A stretch of 64,000 nt of DNA, taken from assembly GCA_005791165.1 (NCBI GenBank), contig SXXW01000034.1:25833-89832 (forward strand), in the 5' to 3' direction. Within the stretch, counting starts at the first letter, position 1. Every line of letters begins with the position of its first letter. Of this stretch, positions 17,888 to 26,393 are shown in pieces. The notes under the pieces are model-generated. The model did not search any database. It was not told where the DNA came from and worked only from the letters and a program-made list of their open reading frames with translations. This DNA is from Cytophagaceae bacterium. Its GTDB lineage: Bacteria > Bacteroidota > Bacteroidia > Cytophagales > Spirosomataceae. The position numbers were made by a program, and so were the translations under genes.

Positions 17888-18538
17888 TTAACGCAATTTT
17901 TCTAAAATAAACTTCCTGATTTTTGCAGAGAAAATCAGATATCCCTTCTCATTTAAGTGCAATCGGTCTGCGATAAAAATATCAGGCATCACCGTGCCAT
18001 CAGGTAAATAAAAAGGGGAATGCATATCTAAAAAGAACCTTCCTTTTTGAGATTTGCAGTATTTTTCTAACCAACCATTAAACTGCTTTTGCTTGTCGAC
18101 AATCGCAATCCGAGATAAACTAGGTCGCACGGCCAAATAAACTAATTTGGTTTTAGGCAATGCCTTCTTCAATCGGTTTGAAAATTCCTCGTATTCCTTG
18201 GCCAATTCTTCTATGCTTTTACCCTTATTCAAATCATTATCTCCTTCATAAACCACTACGGTACTCGGCGCATATTTCACAACCATGCGATCAAAATAAT
18301 ACAAAGCATCCGTCATCGTTGACCCGCCAAATCCCCGATTAATCGCTGAAATCCCAGCCAAATCACTCGCAAATGTTTTCCAAATCCGAAAGCTTGAGCT
18401 TCCTATAAATAAGATTTGCCCCTTCGAAGGCATCGAAATAGAATCTTGCTTTTCGTAACTCCTTATCTCATTTTCAAAAGCATGCTGAGCCCATAATGGA
18501 CTACTTATCAGGCATAAAAGAAAAATTATTTTTTTCAT
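17888..18538 (-). CDS. SGNH/GDSL-type hydrolase, exported
   Basis: About 216 residues with a signal peptide (MKKIIFLLCLISSPLWAQ). SGNH blocks are recognisable: block I ILFIGSSSFRIW (Ser nucleophile in GSSS rather than GDSL), block II Gly in GFGGSTM, block III GDND with Asn, and block V DRLHLNEKGY with the catalytic Asp/His. Family members are esterases or lipases, often removing acetyl groups from glycans. I prefer the ATG at 18538, which gives a normal signal peptide. The ATG at 18550 would overlap the upstream oxidoreductase by 8 bases. Its stop is 4 bases before the regulator pseudogene. Confidence 0.85.
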   Translation of the reverse strand: MKKIIFLLCLISSPLWAQHAFENEIRSYEKQDSISMPSKGQILFIGSSSFRIWKTFASDLAGISAINRGFGGSTMTDALYYFDRMVVKYAPSTVVVYEGDNDLNKGKSIEELAKEYEEFSNRLKKALPKTKLVYLAVRPSLSRIAIVDKQKQFNGWLEKYCKSQKGRFFLDMHSPFYLPDGTVMPDIFIADRLHLNEKGYLIFSAKIRKFILEKLR

Positions 18539-18542
18539 GAAC

Positions 18543-19544
18543 TTATTCATTCGGGTATTTCAATCCAATCTCAGCCCTAATTTGATCCAGTAAGCCCATC
18601 AACTCTTGGCTAAATTGGTGCGTCATTAAACCATTTTCCGTTCTACCTGCTCGTAAATCATTTTGTACGGCATCCGCTTCATAACTATATCCCCAACCTA
18701 ATCGCTCAGGCTCAAACAACGTATCCACTTGGGATTCCCCCTCATACACTGACATAGTAATTCCCTTCGTCTCATGGAATCGTCCATGCATAAAGATCTT
18801 ACCTAAAGTTCCATAAATGGTACAAGTCGTATCTGTCTGAGCCGCAAAGGTTGAAAAAAGAGTAGCCGTAGCGCCCGACTTATATTTAGTCACTATCGAG
18901 CAATTCATATCCACTCCCGTGCCTGCCATCACTCCCGAAGCCTTCAATTCAAGCGGTTGGCCCAAAATTAATTTCGAAATAAATAAAGGGTAAATTCCTA
19001 TATCCATTAAAGATCCACCCGTTAAATAGGGATTAAACCAACGGGCCTCCTCCACATAAGGTAATTTGATTCCAAAATCAGCTTCCAAATGCAATATGTC
19101 TCCAATAACGCCCGAAGCTAATATCTCTTGAACTTTAGCCACAGACGGATGAAAACGGGTCCATAAAGCTTCCATCAAAAAGATGTTTTTCTCACGTGCC
19201 TTAGCGATCATTTTCGATACTTGGCCTGAATTAATCGCGAATGCTTTTTCACACAATACAGGCAAACCAGCCTCCAAACATAACATGGTATGCTCATAAT
19301 GTAAACCATGCGGCGAAGCAATGTAAACCACATCGATTTCCCCGCTGGCCAACATAGACTCGTAGGATCCAAAAGTCTTTACATCTTTTGAATAATGGGA
19401 TGCAAATTCCTGTGCCCTTGAAATATCACGTGAAGCAACTGCCGCTAAATAACCATCCGTCACATAGGCCAAATCATCCGCAAATTTACGAGCAATACCT
19501 CCACAAGCTAGAATACCCCAACGAATGGGTTGTGTCGTTTTCAT
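18543..19544 (-). CDS. Gfo/Idh/MocA family oxidoreductase
   Basis: A 333-residue NAD(P)-dependent dehydrogenase. The Rossmann start is WGILACGGIARKFADDL, with YIASPHGLHYEH and the EK(P)-type motif LCEKAFAINSGQ. The substrate domain includes GGSLMDIGIYPLF. The sequence resembles trans-1,2-dihydrobenzene-1,2-diol dehydrogenase-like and D-xylose 1-dehydrogenase-like members, so a sugar or polyol is likely, but the substrate is not defined. It lies 18 bases after serC on the same strand, and the SGNH gene follows at once. Confidence 0.88.
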   Translation of the reverse strand: MKTTQPIRWGILACGGIARKFADDLAYVTDGYLAAVASRDISRAQEFASHYSKDVKTFGSYESMLASGEIDVVYIASPHGLHYEHTMLCLEAGLPVLCEKAFAINSGQVSKMIAKAREKNIFLMEALWTRFHPSVAKVQEILASGVIGDILHLEADFGIKLPYVEEARWFNPYLTGGSLMDIGIYPLFISKLILGQPLELKASGVMAGTGVDMNCSIVTKYKSGATATLFSTFAAQTDTTCTIYGTLGKIFMHGRFHETKGITMSVYEGESQVDTLFEPERLGWGYSYEADAVQNDLRAGRTENGLMTHQFSQELMGLLDQIRAEIGLKYPNE

Positions 19545-19562
19545 ATAGGTTTAATTTAAAAT

Positions 19563-20648
19563 TTATTTCTTCAAATTGTCAATCAAGGTTTGTACTTGAT
19601 TCACGTCAACCGCAGGGAAATTAGCAATACGGATTTGGGTTTCTTTCATTTTTCCATACCCCGCACCTACGACCATCCCCGTTTGGTTTTTCAATCGATC
19701 GATCAATTCACCCGCTAAATCTTTGCAATTTAATACCACTACCGTGGCAGAACGATGCGATTCGTTTTCAACAAAAATATCAAACTGATCCGATTTTTTT
19801 GCAAAATCATATAACATGCTAGCCTTCTTATCTGTATCCTTTCGTATATTTTCAATCCCTATTTTATTTAGATCCTCGGCTACTTTTCCTAAGACATAAA
19901 TGGCCATCACATTCGGTGTTTCCGGAGTTTCATAACTTAGATAATTTTCCCACAAACTAGGCAATGAATGATAGGTGCCAACAATCCCTTCATTTTTTTT
20001 AATCTGTTCTGACTTCGCCAACATCGCTTCATTGGCAATCCAAACCCCCAAACCTGCCGGCATTCCAAAAGCCTTTTGGACTGAAAACATAGCCGAATCA
20101 ACCAAGCTATAATCCAAATTTGTATAGGGCGCCGACGAAACCATGTCCACGATAACAAACTTATTTTTATTTGCTTTCTTCAACTTATGAATTTCAGTCG
20201 CGCGCATTTGAACGCCAGAACTCGTCTCATTCGCCGTGCAACAAATTAATTCGGCATATTCAGGAACTGTAATTTCACTCGCATCAAAGCCCTCACCAAA
20301 AGGTTTTTGAAAAGCATTCGCAAACTTGTGCAGCTCCTTTGAAAACTCAAAAAACTTTTTTGAAAATGAGCCATTGACCAAATGAAAACTCTCATGCTCC
20401 ACGGTGTTCATTAATACTCGCTCCCAAATCTCCGTGGCAGAACCCGTAAATAAAATCGCATGGCTCGTAGGTAAATTTAAAAGCTCCCTTAACTGCTCAA
20501 CGGTATGCTGATAAATCTTACGAAAAGTACTTGAACGATGAGAAATCGATCCCAAATTTTGTCGAAAAGCCTCTAGGTAATGATCCTCCACTGTAGGAAA
20601 TAATGCGGCGGGACCCGGAGTAAAAAATATGGAATTGTGTTGACTCAT
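19563..20648 (-). CDS. serC: Class V aminotransferase, phosphoserine aminotransferase type
   Basis: A 361-residue PLP enzyme of fold type I. The N-terminus IFFTPGPAALFP is typical of SerC and alanine-glyoxylate-type aminotransferases, and the PLP Lys is in FSVQKAFGMPAGLGVW. Phosphoserine aminotransferase converts 3-phosphohydroxypyruvate and glutamate into phosphoserine and 2-oxoglutarate. The function is assigned largely from context: the stop of the SerB-SerA fusion is 2 bases upstream of this ATG, so all three steps from 3-phosphoglycerate to serine are side by side. Its motif differs slightly from the classical SerC signature. Confidence 0.86.
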   Translation of the reverse strand: MSQHNSIFFTPGPAALFPTVEDHYLEAFRQNLGSISHRSSTFRKIYQHTVEQLRELLNLPTSHAILFTGSATEIWERVLMNTVEHESFHLVNGSFSKKFFEFSKELHKFANAFQKPFGEGFDASEITVPEYAELICCTANETSSGVQMRATEIHKLKKANKNKFVIVDMVSSAPYTNLDYSLVDSAMFSVQKAFGMPAGLGVWIANEAMLAKSEQIKKNEGIVGTYHSLPSLWENYLSYETPETPNVMAIYVLGKVAEDLNKIGIENIRKDTDKKASMLYDFAKKSDQFDIFVENESHRSATVVVLNCKDLAGELIDRLKNQTGMVVGAGYGKMKETQIRIANFPAVDVNQVQTLIDNLKK

Positions 20649-20650
20649 CG

Positions 20651-22564
20651 CTAATATAACATTCTAAATTTAATCGTATCCTGTATCAATTTTAACTCAT
20701 TCACTATCTCCTCTGAATATTCTTTGGCCACATCCGTAATGACATACCCTGTTTTCTCCGTTGTTTTCAAATATTGACCAATGATATTGACCTTGTATTT
20801 TGCAAACACATTATTGATCTGAGCTAAAATACCCGGTACATTATGGTGTATGTGCAACAAGCGATGCGCATCCTCTAGAGGTGGCAATTGCAATTCTGGG
20901 AAATTAACCGAGCCATAGGTACTTCCATTATTGATAAATTGAAGCAATTTAGTCGGCACAAATTCACCAATATTCGCCTGCGCCTCCTCCGTACTACCTC
21001 CAATATGTGGCGTCAAAATCACATTAGGCAAACCTCTTAATTCATTCACAAACGCCTCATCATTTGTCTTAGGTTCATAAGGAAATACGTCGATCGCAGT
21101 ACCCCAAACCTTTCCAGATTTTATGGCTTGCACTAAAGCCGGAATGTCCACCACATGACCCCTGGACAAATTCAAAAAGATCACATGATCTTTCATCCAT
21201 GAAAATTCCTGCGCACCTATGATATTGGTATTCGACTTTCTTCCGTCGACATGCAAACTTATAAAATCAGCAAGGCCAAAAAGTTCCTTCAACGACTTGC
21301 ATTTTTTTGCATTACCTAAAGCAAGCTTATCAACGATATCATAAAAATAAACTTCTAAACCCAAAGCCTCCGCAATGACAGAAATTTGAGTTCCGATATT
21401 TCCATACCCAACTAAGCCTATTTTCTTGCCTCTAATTTCGTAGGAATTTTTGGCCGACTTATCCCAAATACCGGCATGCATTTTGGTCGACTTTTCGAAA
21501 ATATCACGAGTCAACATCACCATTAAGCCAATAGATAGCTCAACGACACTTCTTGTATTTGAATAGGGCGCATTAAAAACAGCTATGCCCCGAGTTTCAC
21601 ATTCGGCTAAATCAATCTGATTTGTCCCTATGCAAAATGCCCCCACACACATGAGTCGGGATGCATTCGGATGATCCAATACTTTTTTTGTTAAGCTCGT
21701 TTTAGATCTCAAACCTAAAATAGATACGTCTTTGATCTTTTCAATCAATTCATTTTCATCCAAGGCCCCCTTCAAAAGCTCCACTTGAAAACCTTCCTTT
21801 TTGAAAGCGCTAACAGCCGACGGGTGCACATTTTCAAGCAACAAAACCTTAATCCGAGACTTTGGATAAGACTGCGCCCGGCTCAAACCATTGATATATA
21901 AAAACTCGTCCAATGACGGCACCACATAATCTGCTTTATCAGTCACTGCTTTTCGAGAAACATTTTCCGTGAAAGCAAAAAACGTATTGGCCAAGCCAGA
22001 CTCCCGTAATTCATAATCCGTAATGCCATCGCCAATCACACAAACCTCCCCCTCCAAAGCTAAAGACTGCAATAATTTAACCTTCCCCTTGTCTTGAGAA
22101 AGTAAATTAGTCTGATCATATCCTGTAATATTCCCTTCCGCATCATAGGTAAATGTATTGGCATGCACATGGTCCGCCGCAATGCCCATTTCCTCCACCA
22201 CCGGAACGATGAAGTCCTTAAACCCACTAGAAATAATTAAAATCCGATCCGCATACTCCTCCAAAAAATCTTTATTTCGCTGAAAAGAATCCGATATTTT
22301 ACCTTTTAAAAATGTGATCAATTGGTCTACGTGAGAACGATTAGCAGGCAATAAAGCCACGCGATCGCGCAAAGAATCTGAAAACAAATATTCCCCCACC
22401 ATGCCCTTATCCGTAATCTCGCGAATTTTCGAGACAATTTCTTGCTGCTTAGGATTGCCCTGAAGCGAAATTCTAGCTAATTCATCCAAGCCTTCCACTT
22501 TGGTAAAAGTGCTATCAAAATCAATGACAATGGTCAATGGGTCCGTAGGTATATTAGACATCAT
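20651..22564 (-). CDS. serB-serA: Bifunctional phosphoserine phosphatase / D-3-phosphoglycerate dehydrogenase fusion
   Basis: A 637-residue fusion (ATG at 22564; a longer frame to 22687 would run into the preceding gene). Residues about 8-222 are a HAD phosphatase of SerB type: IVIDFDST (Asp15, Asp17), ILIISSGFKDF, and VIGDGITDYE (Asp179). Residues about 237-545 are SerA: CVGAFCIGTNQIDL, the Rossmann GLVGYGNIGTQ (near 386), LSRGHVVD and LTPHIGGSTEEAQ with the catalytic His. A C-terminal ACT-type domain (about 560-637, HHNVPGILAQINNVFA) would bind serine for feedback. One chain thus does the first and last steps of serine synthesis, with serC downstream doing the middle step. Confidence 0.93.
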   Translation of the reverse strand: MMSNIPTDPLTIVIDFDSTFTKVEGLDELARISLQGNPKQQEIVSKIREITDKGMVGEYLFSDSLRDRVALLPANRSHVDQLITFLKGKISDSFQRNKDFLEEYADRILIISSGFKDFIVPVVEEMGIAADHVHANTFTYDAEGNITGYDQTNLLSQDKGKVKLLQSLALEGEVCVIGDGITDYELRESGLANTFFAFTENVSRKAVTDKADYVVPSLDEFLYINGLSRAQSYPKSRIKVLLLENVHPSAVSAFKKEGFQVELLKGALDENELIEKIKDVSILGLRSKTSLTKKVLDHPNASRLMCVGAFCIGTNQIDLAECETRGIAVFNAPYSNTRSVVELSIGLMVMLTRDIFEKSTKMHAGIWDKSAKNSYEIRGKKIGLVGYGNIGTQISVIAEALGLEVYFYDIVDKLALGNAKKCKSLKELFGLADFISLHVDGRKSNTNIIGAQEFSWMKDHVIFLNLSRGHVVDIPALVQAIKSGKVWGTAIDVFPYEPKTNDEAFVNELRGLPNVILTPHIGGSTEEAQANIGEFVPTKLLQFINNGSTYGSVNFPELQLPPLEDAHRLLHIHHNVPGILAQINNVFAKYKVNIIGQYLKTTEKTGYVITDVAKEYSEEIVNELKLIQDTIKFRMLY

Positions 22565-22577
22565 ATTTTTATATTCA

Positions 22578-23555
22578 TCAAATTCTAAACCATTCCGCCG
22601 CACGCTTCTCAGACCAAGTAACTCCTTGGTAATTTTTTGGATAAAAACCACAATGACCTCCCGCTTTTGGAGCTTCCAAATAGACAAAATCCGAGGATTC
22701 AGCTAATTGATATGGAATACACTCCTCCGTTAAAAATGGATCATTTTGTGCATTCACAACCAAAACCGGAATGCGTATTTTTTCCAAAAAATAAAGCGAA
22801 CTATTCTGTTCATAATAATCCTCCGCATCTTTAAAACCATGCAGTGGACCCGTAATTACATGATCAAAATCTTTCAAACTCTTAATGTTTGCCAACATAC
22901 CAGCCGTAATATCGTGTGGATACAATGCCGACTTTTCAGTGACTTTTTTTATGAGAGTTTGTAAAAATCGATGTGTGTAGATGCGGTTTTCCCGGCGAGC
23001 CAACTTCCGGCTACTGCTAGAAAGGTGTAAAGGTACAGAAAATGCTACAGCTTTTCGAATGAATTGAGGAGGATTTTCTCCTTGCTCGCCCAACCATTTT
23101 AGTGTTAAGTTTCCACCCAGCGAGAATCCAGCCAGGGAAATTTGATTTGCTCCCCTTTGGTTTGCCTGTCTTATAATGAAATCCAAATCATCCGTAGCGC
23201 CACTATGGTAAAAACGCAACACTCGGTTTATTTCCCCGGAGCAACTTCTATAATTCCAAGCCAGAATATTATACCCTTCACTTTGCATCATGTGAATAAG
23301 TCCTTTCACATAGTGCCTGTCACTACTTCCTTCCAAACCATGTGAAATAATTAGAAGAGGTGTTTTGTCAATATCTCCCTGATTTAAATACCAATCCACA
23401 TCTAAAAAATCACCATCATCCGTATTCAAGCGCTCTCGGATCGGCTGATGTGGTAAGACCACATGTCGAAAAAGCGCAGGATAGATGCTTTGGGTATGAC
23501 CCTCAGGCAACCAAAAAGGCGATTTAATCGGATTTTTAATGGGTATTACTGGCAC
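22578..23555 (-). CDS. YheT-family alpha/beta hydrolase
   Basis: A 325-residue alpha/beta hydrolase of the COG0429 (YheT/ABHD1-3) group. SHGLEGSSDRHYVKGL supplies the oxyanion region, and the nucleophile elbow is AGFSLGGNL (Ser). Asp is in VVNAQNDPFLTEE and His in APKAGGHCGFYPK. The N-terminal FWLPEGHTQSIYPALF is highly conserved in this group. The physiological substrate is unknown; esterase or lipase activity is expected. It lies 4 bases after the SDR gene and 13 bases before the serine fusion in the same gene train. Confidence 0.9.
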   Translation of the reverse strand: MPVIPIKNPIKSPFWLPEGHTQSIYPALFRHVVLPHQPIRERLNTDDGDFLDVDWYLNQGDIDKTPLLIISHGLEGSSDRHYVKGLIHMMQSEGYNILAWNYRSCSGEINRVLRFYHSGATDDLDFIIRQANQRGANQISLAGFSLGGNLTLKWLGEQGENPPQFIRKAVAFSVPLHLSSSSRKLARRENRIYTHRFLQTLIKKVTEKSALYPHDITAGMLANIKSLKDFDHVITGPLHGFKDAEDYYEQNSSLYFLEKIRIPVLVVNAQNDPFLTEECIPYQLAESSDFVYLEAPKAGGHCGFYPKNYQGVTWSEKRAAEWFRI

Positions 23556-23559
23556 AGAA

Positions 23560-24381
23560 TTAGATAAAAAAGTCAGGAATTAATTGGTCTTCTCTCGTCG
23601 CAGGATTTACTCGGTATGCGTCAAAATTCACGATCCCCTCTTCCCTCAATACTTCCTCGTCGATATAAAAATGACCACTGACCGATTTAGCATCCCGATT
23701 TAAAATAACTGCCGCCGCATCCGCCATGATGCTCGCCTTCCTACCTAACTGCATCATATCAGCATTTCCAATCGCAAATTCGATCGCTGCCGTGGCAATA
23801 ATTGTTTTTGGCCAAAGCGCATTAAAGGCCACTTTCCCTTTAAACTCGGCAGCCATTCCTAACGTACACAAAGACATCCCAAATTTGGCCATGGAATAAG
23901 CCACATGGTTTTCAAACCAGCGCGCCTCCACATTTAAAGGAGGCGAAAGCGTTAACACATGCGGATTTTCTGATTTCAATAAATAAGGTAAGCATGCCTG
24001 CGCGCACAAAAATGTTCCCCGGGCATTTACTTGATGCATTAAATCATACTTTTTCATCTCGGTGCGGAGCGTTCCCGTCAACTGTATCGCCGAGGCGTTA
24101 TTGATTAAAATGTCAATCCCCCCGAACGTTTCCACCGCTTTTTGGACCGCCGATAAAACCTGATTTTCGTCACGAATGTCGACCATGCAAGGCAAAGCCT
24201 TACCTCCCAATGCTTCAATTTCTGAGGCAGCGCTATAAATGGTCCCCGCTAATTTAGGATGCGGCTCAGCCGTTTTTGCGGCAATTACTATATTAGCGCC
24301 CTCTGAAGCTAGTTTTTTGGCTATCTCTAACCCGATTCCTCTGGAAGCGCCTGTGATGAAAACAGTTTTATTTTTAAACAT
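23560..24381 (-). CDS. SDR-family oxidoreductase, HSDL2-like
   Basis: About 273 residues from the ATG at 24381 (an in-frame ATG at 24405 is less family-like). The classical SDR features are TVFITGASRGIGLEIAKKL for NAD(P) binding, LINNASAI, and the active site YSMAKFGMS (Tyr and Lys). WPKTIIATAAIEFAIG and the C-terminal REDQLIPDFFI match the short bacterial homologues of hydroxysteroid dehydrogenase-like 2, which lack the SCP2 domain. The substrate is unknown, perhaps a fatty acyl derivative. It heads the minus-strand train ending at the NUDIX pseudogene and is divergent from hemA. Confidence 0.88.
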   Translation of the reverse strand: MFKNKTVFITGASRGIGLEIAKKLASEGANIVIAAKTAEPHPKLAGTIYSAASEIEALGGKALPCMVDIRDENQVLSAVQKAVETFGGIDILINNASAIQLTGTLRTEMKKYDLMHQVNARGTFLCAQACLPYLLKSENPHVLTLSPPLNVEARWFENHVAYSMAKFGMSLCTLGMAAEFKGKVAFNALWPKTIIATAAIEFAIGNADMMQLGRKASIMADAAAVILNRDAKSVSGHFYIDEEVLREEGIVNFDAYRVNPATREDQLIPDFFI

Positions 24382-24456
24382 CTTACCTGATTTTTTATTT
24401 ATCAATAAAATTACGATTTTCTTCTAAAGAAGGATACAAATTAAATATTTGCATTG

Positions 24457-24464
24457 TACTTTTG
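24457..24464 (+). promoter_or_regulatory. -7 box (TACTTTTG) before hemA
   Basis: An exact TAnnTTTG match ending 26 bases before the hemA ATG at 24491. Confidence 0.5.
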
Positions 24465-24490
24465 TGAATTAAATTTACGATTCCATCAGA

Positions 24491-25762
24491 ATGATTATAC
24501 CATTTAAGTCAGTTAGTATTTCTCATCGTACCGCACCACTCACAATCCGTGAAATGGTCGCTTTGAATGAGGAAGAAAGCAAGGCGTTTGCGATCAAGTG
24601 CAAAGACCTTTTTGGCCTAAATGAATTATTAATTGTCTCCACCTGTAATCGTACTGAGTTATATTATACTACGCAGGCAAACATCTCGGAGGATTTAGTC
24701 AAAGCCCTTTTAATTGAAAAAGCAATAGAGATAACCTCGGAATTCCTAAACTACTTCAAGCATCTGAATGAAACGGAGGATTCTTTAAGGCACCTTTTTG
24801 AAGTGGCAACAGGTTTGCAATCCAAAGTAGTGGGTGATTTACAAATCCCAAATCAGATTAAAAAAGCATATCAATTAGCAGCTGATTTAAATTTAGCAGG
24901 ACCTTACTTGCATCGCTTGATGCATACTATATTTTATTCCAATAAGCGAGTAGCCCAAGAAACTTCCTTTCGAGATGGTGCAGCTTCTGTTTCTTATGCG
25001 ACAGTAGCCCTAGCAGAAGAGCTTTCGCAAGCAATTCCACAGCCTAAGGTTTTGATATTAGGTTTAGGTGAAATCGGCTTAGATGTTTGCAAGAACATGG
25101 AAGAAAAGGATTTTGCTGAATTCACGATCATGAATCGTACGCAAGAAAAAGCAGAGAAAATAGCTCAAGGAATGCCTTTCCGAGTAGCACCTTTTGCTGA
25201 TTTATGGGAAGAAATTTCAAAAGCAGACATCATCATTTCATCGGTTCGAACGGAAAGCCCAATCATTACCCTAGATGAAATAAAAAAACTTCAAGTACTT
25301 TCCTTTAAATACTTTATCGACTTATCGGTGCCCAGAAGTATAGAAGATGGAATTGAAAAGAATCCAGGAATCTTACTTTATAATATTGACTCCTTAAAAG
25401 AAAGGGCGGATGAAGCATTAGCGGCCAGAATGGCCTCTGTACCAGATGTTCGCGTGATCATTGAGGAAAGCATCGTTAGTTTTAATGATTGGTCCAAGGA
25501 AATGGAAGTTTCTCCTACCATACATAAATTAAAAAGTGCGCTTGAAAATATCAGAAAAGAAGAGATCAACCGACATATTAAAGGGTTGAATAAGGACGAA
25601 ATCGAAAAGCTGGAGAAAATCACCGCTAATTTGGTCCAAAAAATCATGAAGCAACCCATCCTTCACTTAAAAGCGGCTTGCAAAAGAGGTGAATCTGAGA
25701 AAATGGTTGATATTTTGAACGAACTGTTCAATTTAGAGCATATAGAAGAATTCGAATCCTAA
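24491..25762 (+). CDS. hemA: Glutamyl-tRNA reductase
   Basis: A 423-residue GluTR, which reduces Glu-tRNA(Glu) to glutamate-1-semialdehyde, the first committed step of tetrapyrrole synthesis by the C5 route. The catalytic Cys is in IVSTCNRTELYY. EVATGLQSKVVGDLQI and the NADPH motif ILGLGEIGLDVC follow, then MNRTQEKAEKIA. The C-terminal helical dimerisation domain is present. No other heme genes are adjacent. recX follows after 12 bases. Confidence 0.96.
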   Translation: MIIPFKSVSISHRTAPLTIREMVALNEEESKAFAIKCKDLFGLNELLIVSTCNRTELYYTTQANISEDLVKALLIEKAIEITSEFLNYFKHLNETEDSLRHLFEVATGLQSKVVGDLQIPNQIKKAYQLAADLNLAGPYLHRLMHTIFYSNKRVAQETSFRDGAASVSYATVALAEELSQAIPQPKVLILGLGEIGLDVCKNMEEKDFAEFTIMNRTQEKAEKIAQGMPFRVAPFADLWEEISKADIIISSVRTESPIITLDEIKKLQVLSFKYFIDLSVPRSIEDGIEKNPGILLYNIDSLKERADEALAARMASVPDVRVIIEESIVSFNDWSKEMEVSPTIHKLKSALENIRKEEINRHIKGLNKDEIEKLEKITANLVQKIMKQPILHLKAACKRGESEKMVDILNELFNLEHIEEFES

Positions 25763-25774
25763 TTTTTCCCAGGC

Positions 25775-26224
25775 ATGGACAGCAAGGTTTTAAACCAATT
25801 GGCCCGTTACTGCGCCTATCAAGAACGCTGCATCTCCGAAATCAAACAAAAAATGAAGGACTTGCTGGTGGACGAGTCAGACTACGCCAACTACCTAACT
25901 TGGCTTTCCGAAAATAATTATTTGAATGAAGCTCGGTTTGTCGAGCTGTATGTTCGATCAAAATTCAATCAAAAACATTGGGGTCGAAATAAAATAATGT
26001 TTGAGTTAAAAAAAAGGGGGATTCCTGATTCCATGCTTAATAATGCGTGGAATGATCTAAATGAAGCTGATTACATTGTTCAATTGACAAAAATATTGCA
26101 CAAGAAAAAAGCGGAATTGAAAACGGGGACGAGCCAACAAAAATACCAAAAGTGTTATGCGTTTGCCCTTTCAAAAGGATATGAGTCAAGTCTAATTGTA
26201 GCTCACCTAAAAGGCCTTTTTTGA
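25775..26224 (+). CDS. recX: RecX regulatory protein
   Basis: A 149-residue RecX, a three-helix-repeat protein that binds RecA filaments and modulates their recombinase activity. Seen: LARYCAYQERCISEIKQKM, LTWLSENNYLNEARFVELYV and the conserved WGRNKIMFELKKRGIP. The length is normal. recA is not in this window. Placement 12 bases after hemA suggests cotranscription. The Tyr-leader promoter begins 6 bases after its stop. Confidence 0.93.
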   Translation: MDSKVLNQLARYCAYQERCISEIKQKMKDLLVDESDYANYLTWLSENNYLNEARFVELYVRSKFNQKHWGRNKIMFELKKRGIPDSMLNNAWNDLNEADYIVQLTKILHKKKAELKTGTSQQKYQKCYAFALSKGYESSLIVAHLKGLF

Positions 26225-26229
26225 TTTAA

Positions 26230-26260
26230 TTTGCTAAAAAACATTTTTTTTATACCTTTG
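26230..26260 (+). promoter_or_regulatory. Complete Bacteroidota promoter (TTTG-N19-TACCTTTG) of the tyrosine leader
   Basis: A -33 TTTG (26230-26233) and a -7 TACCTTTG (26253-26260) are separated by exactly 19 bases, the consensus arrangement for Bacteroidota sigma-70 promoters. The leader-peptide ATG begins only 4 bases later (26265), so the transcript probably starts at or within a few bases of the AUG. Confidence 0.8.
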
Positions 26261-26264
26261 GGGC

Positions 26265-26330
26265 ATGCATTTTGAAAACAAAACTTATTACATCGGATAT
26301 TATTACGCAGGGTATTTCCATTGCGCATAG
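26265..26330 (+). CDS. Tyrosine/phenylalanine-rich leader peptide of the aminotransferase-tyrA operon
   Basis: A 21-codon ORF (ATG 26265, TAG 26328-26330) contains six Tyr codons (positions 8, 9, 12, 13, 14, 17) and two Phe codons (3, 18), concentrated in YYIGYYYAGYF. It lies just after a consensus promoter and just before a terminator/antiterminator that precedes an aromatic aminotransferase and prephenate dehydrogenase. This is the layout of a leader peptide whose translation speed reports on charged tRNA-Tyr (and perhaps tRNA-Phe). No Shine-Dalgarno is present and the ATG may be at the very 5' end of the RNA. It is too short for standard gene callers. The assignment is inferred from codon content and position. 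Confidence 0.85.
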   Translation: MHFENKTYYIGYYYAGYFHCA

Positions 26331-26389
26331 CCGGTTACATAGGTTTTAAATATAACTTACTAACAACCGGCCCTTCGTCGGTTTTTTTG
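26330..26389 (+). promoter_or_regulatory. Transcription attenuator (antiterminator/terminator) controlling aminotransferase-tyrA
   Basis: The terminator is AACCGGC (26365-26371) pairing with GTCGGTT (26377-26383), 7 bp with one G-U and loop CCTTC, followed by a seven-T run (26382-26388). The same AACCGGC arm is perfectly complementary to GCCGGTT at 26330-26336, which begins on the last base of the leader stop codon. An inner stem, TAGGTT (26340-26345) with AACTTA (26354-26359), would help that long antiterminator. A ribosome at the stop codon would cover 26330-26336 and permit termination. A ribosome stalled on the Tyr codons would free it, so the antiterminator forms and the operon is read. 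The aminotransferase ATG follows the T run by 5 bases. Confidence 0.85.
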
Positions 26390-26393
26390 TTTT

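Noticed and set aside
22565..22687. N-terminal extension of the SerB-SerA fusion reading frame
   Set aside because: These 41 codons run into the YheT hydrolase gene, and the HAD domain starts normally at the ATG at 22564.
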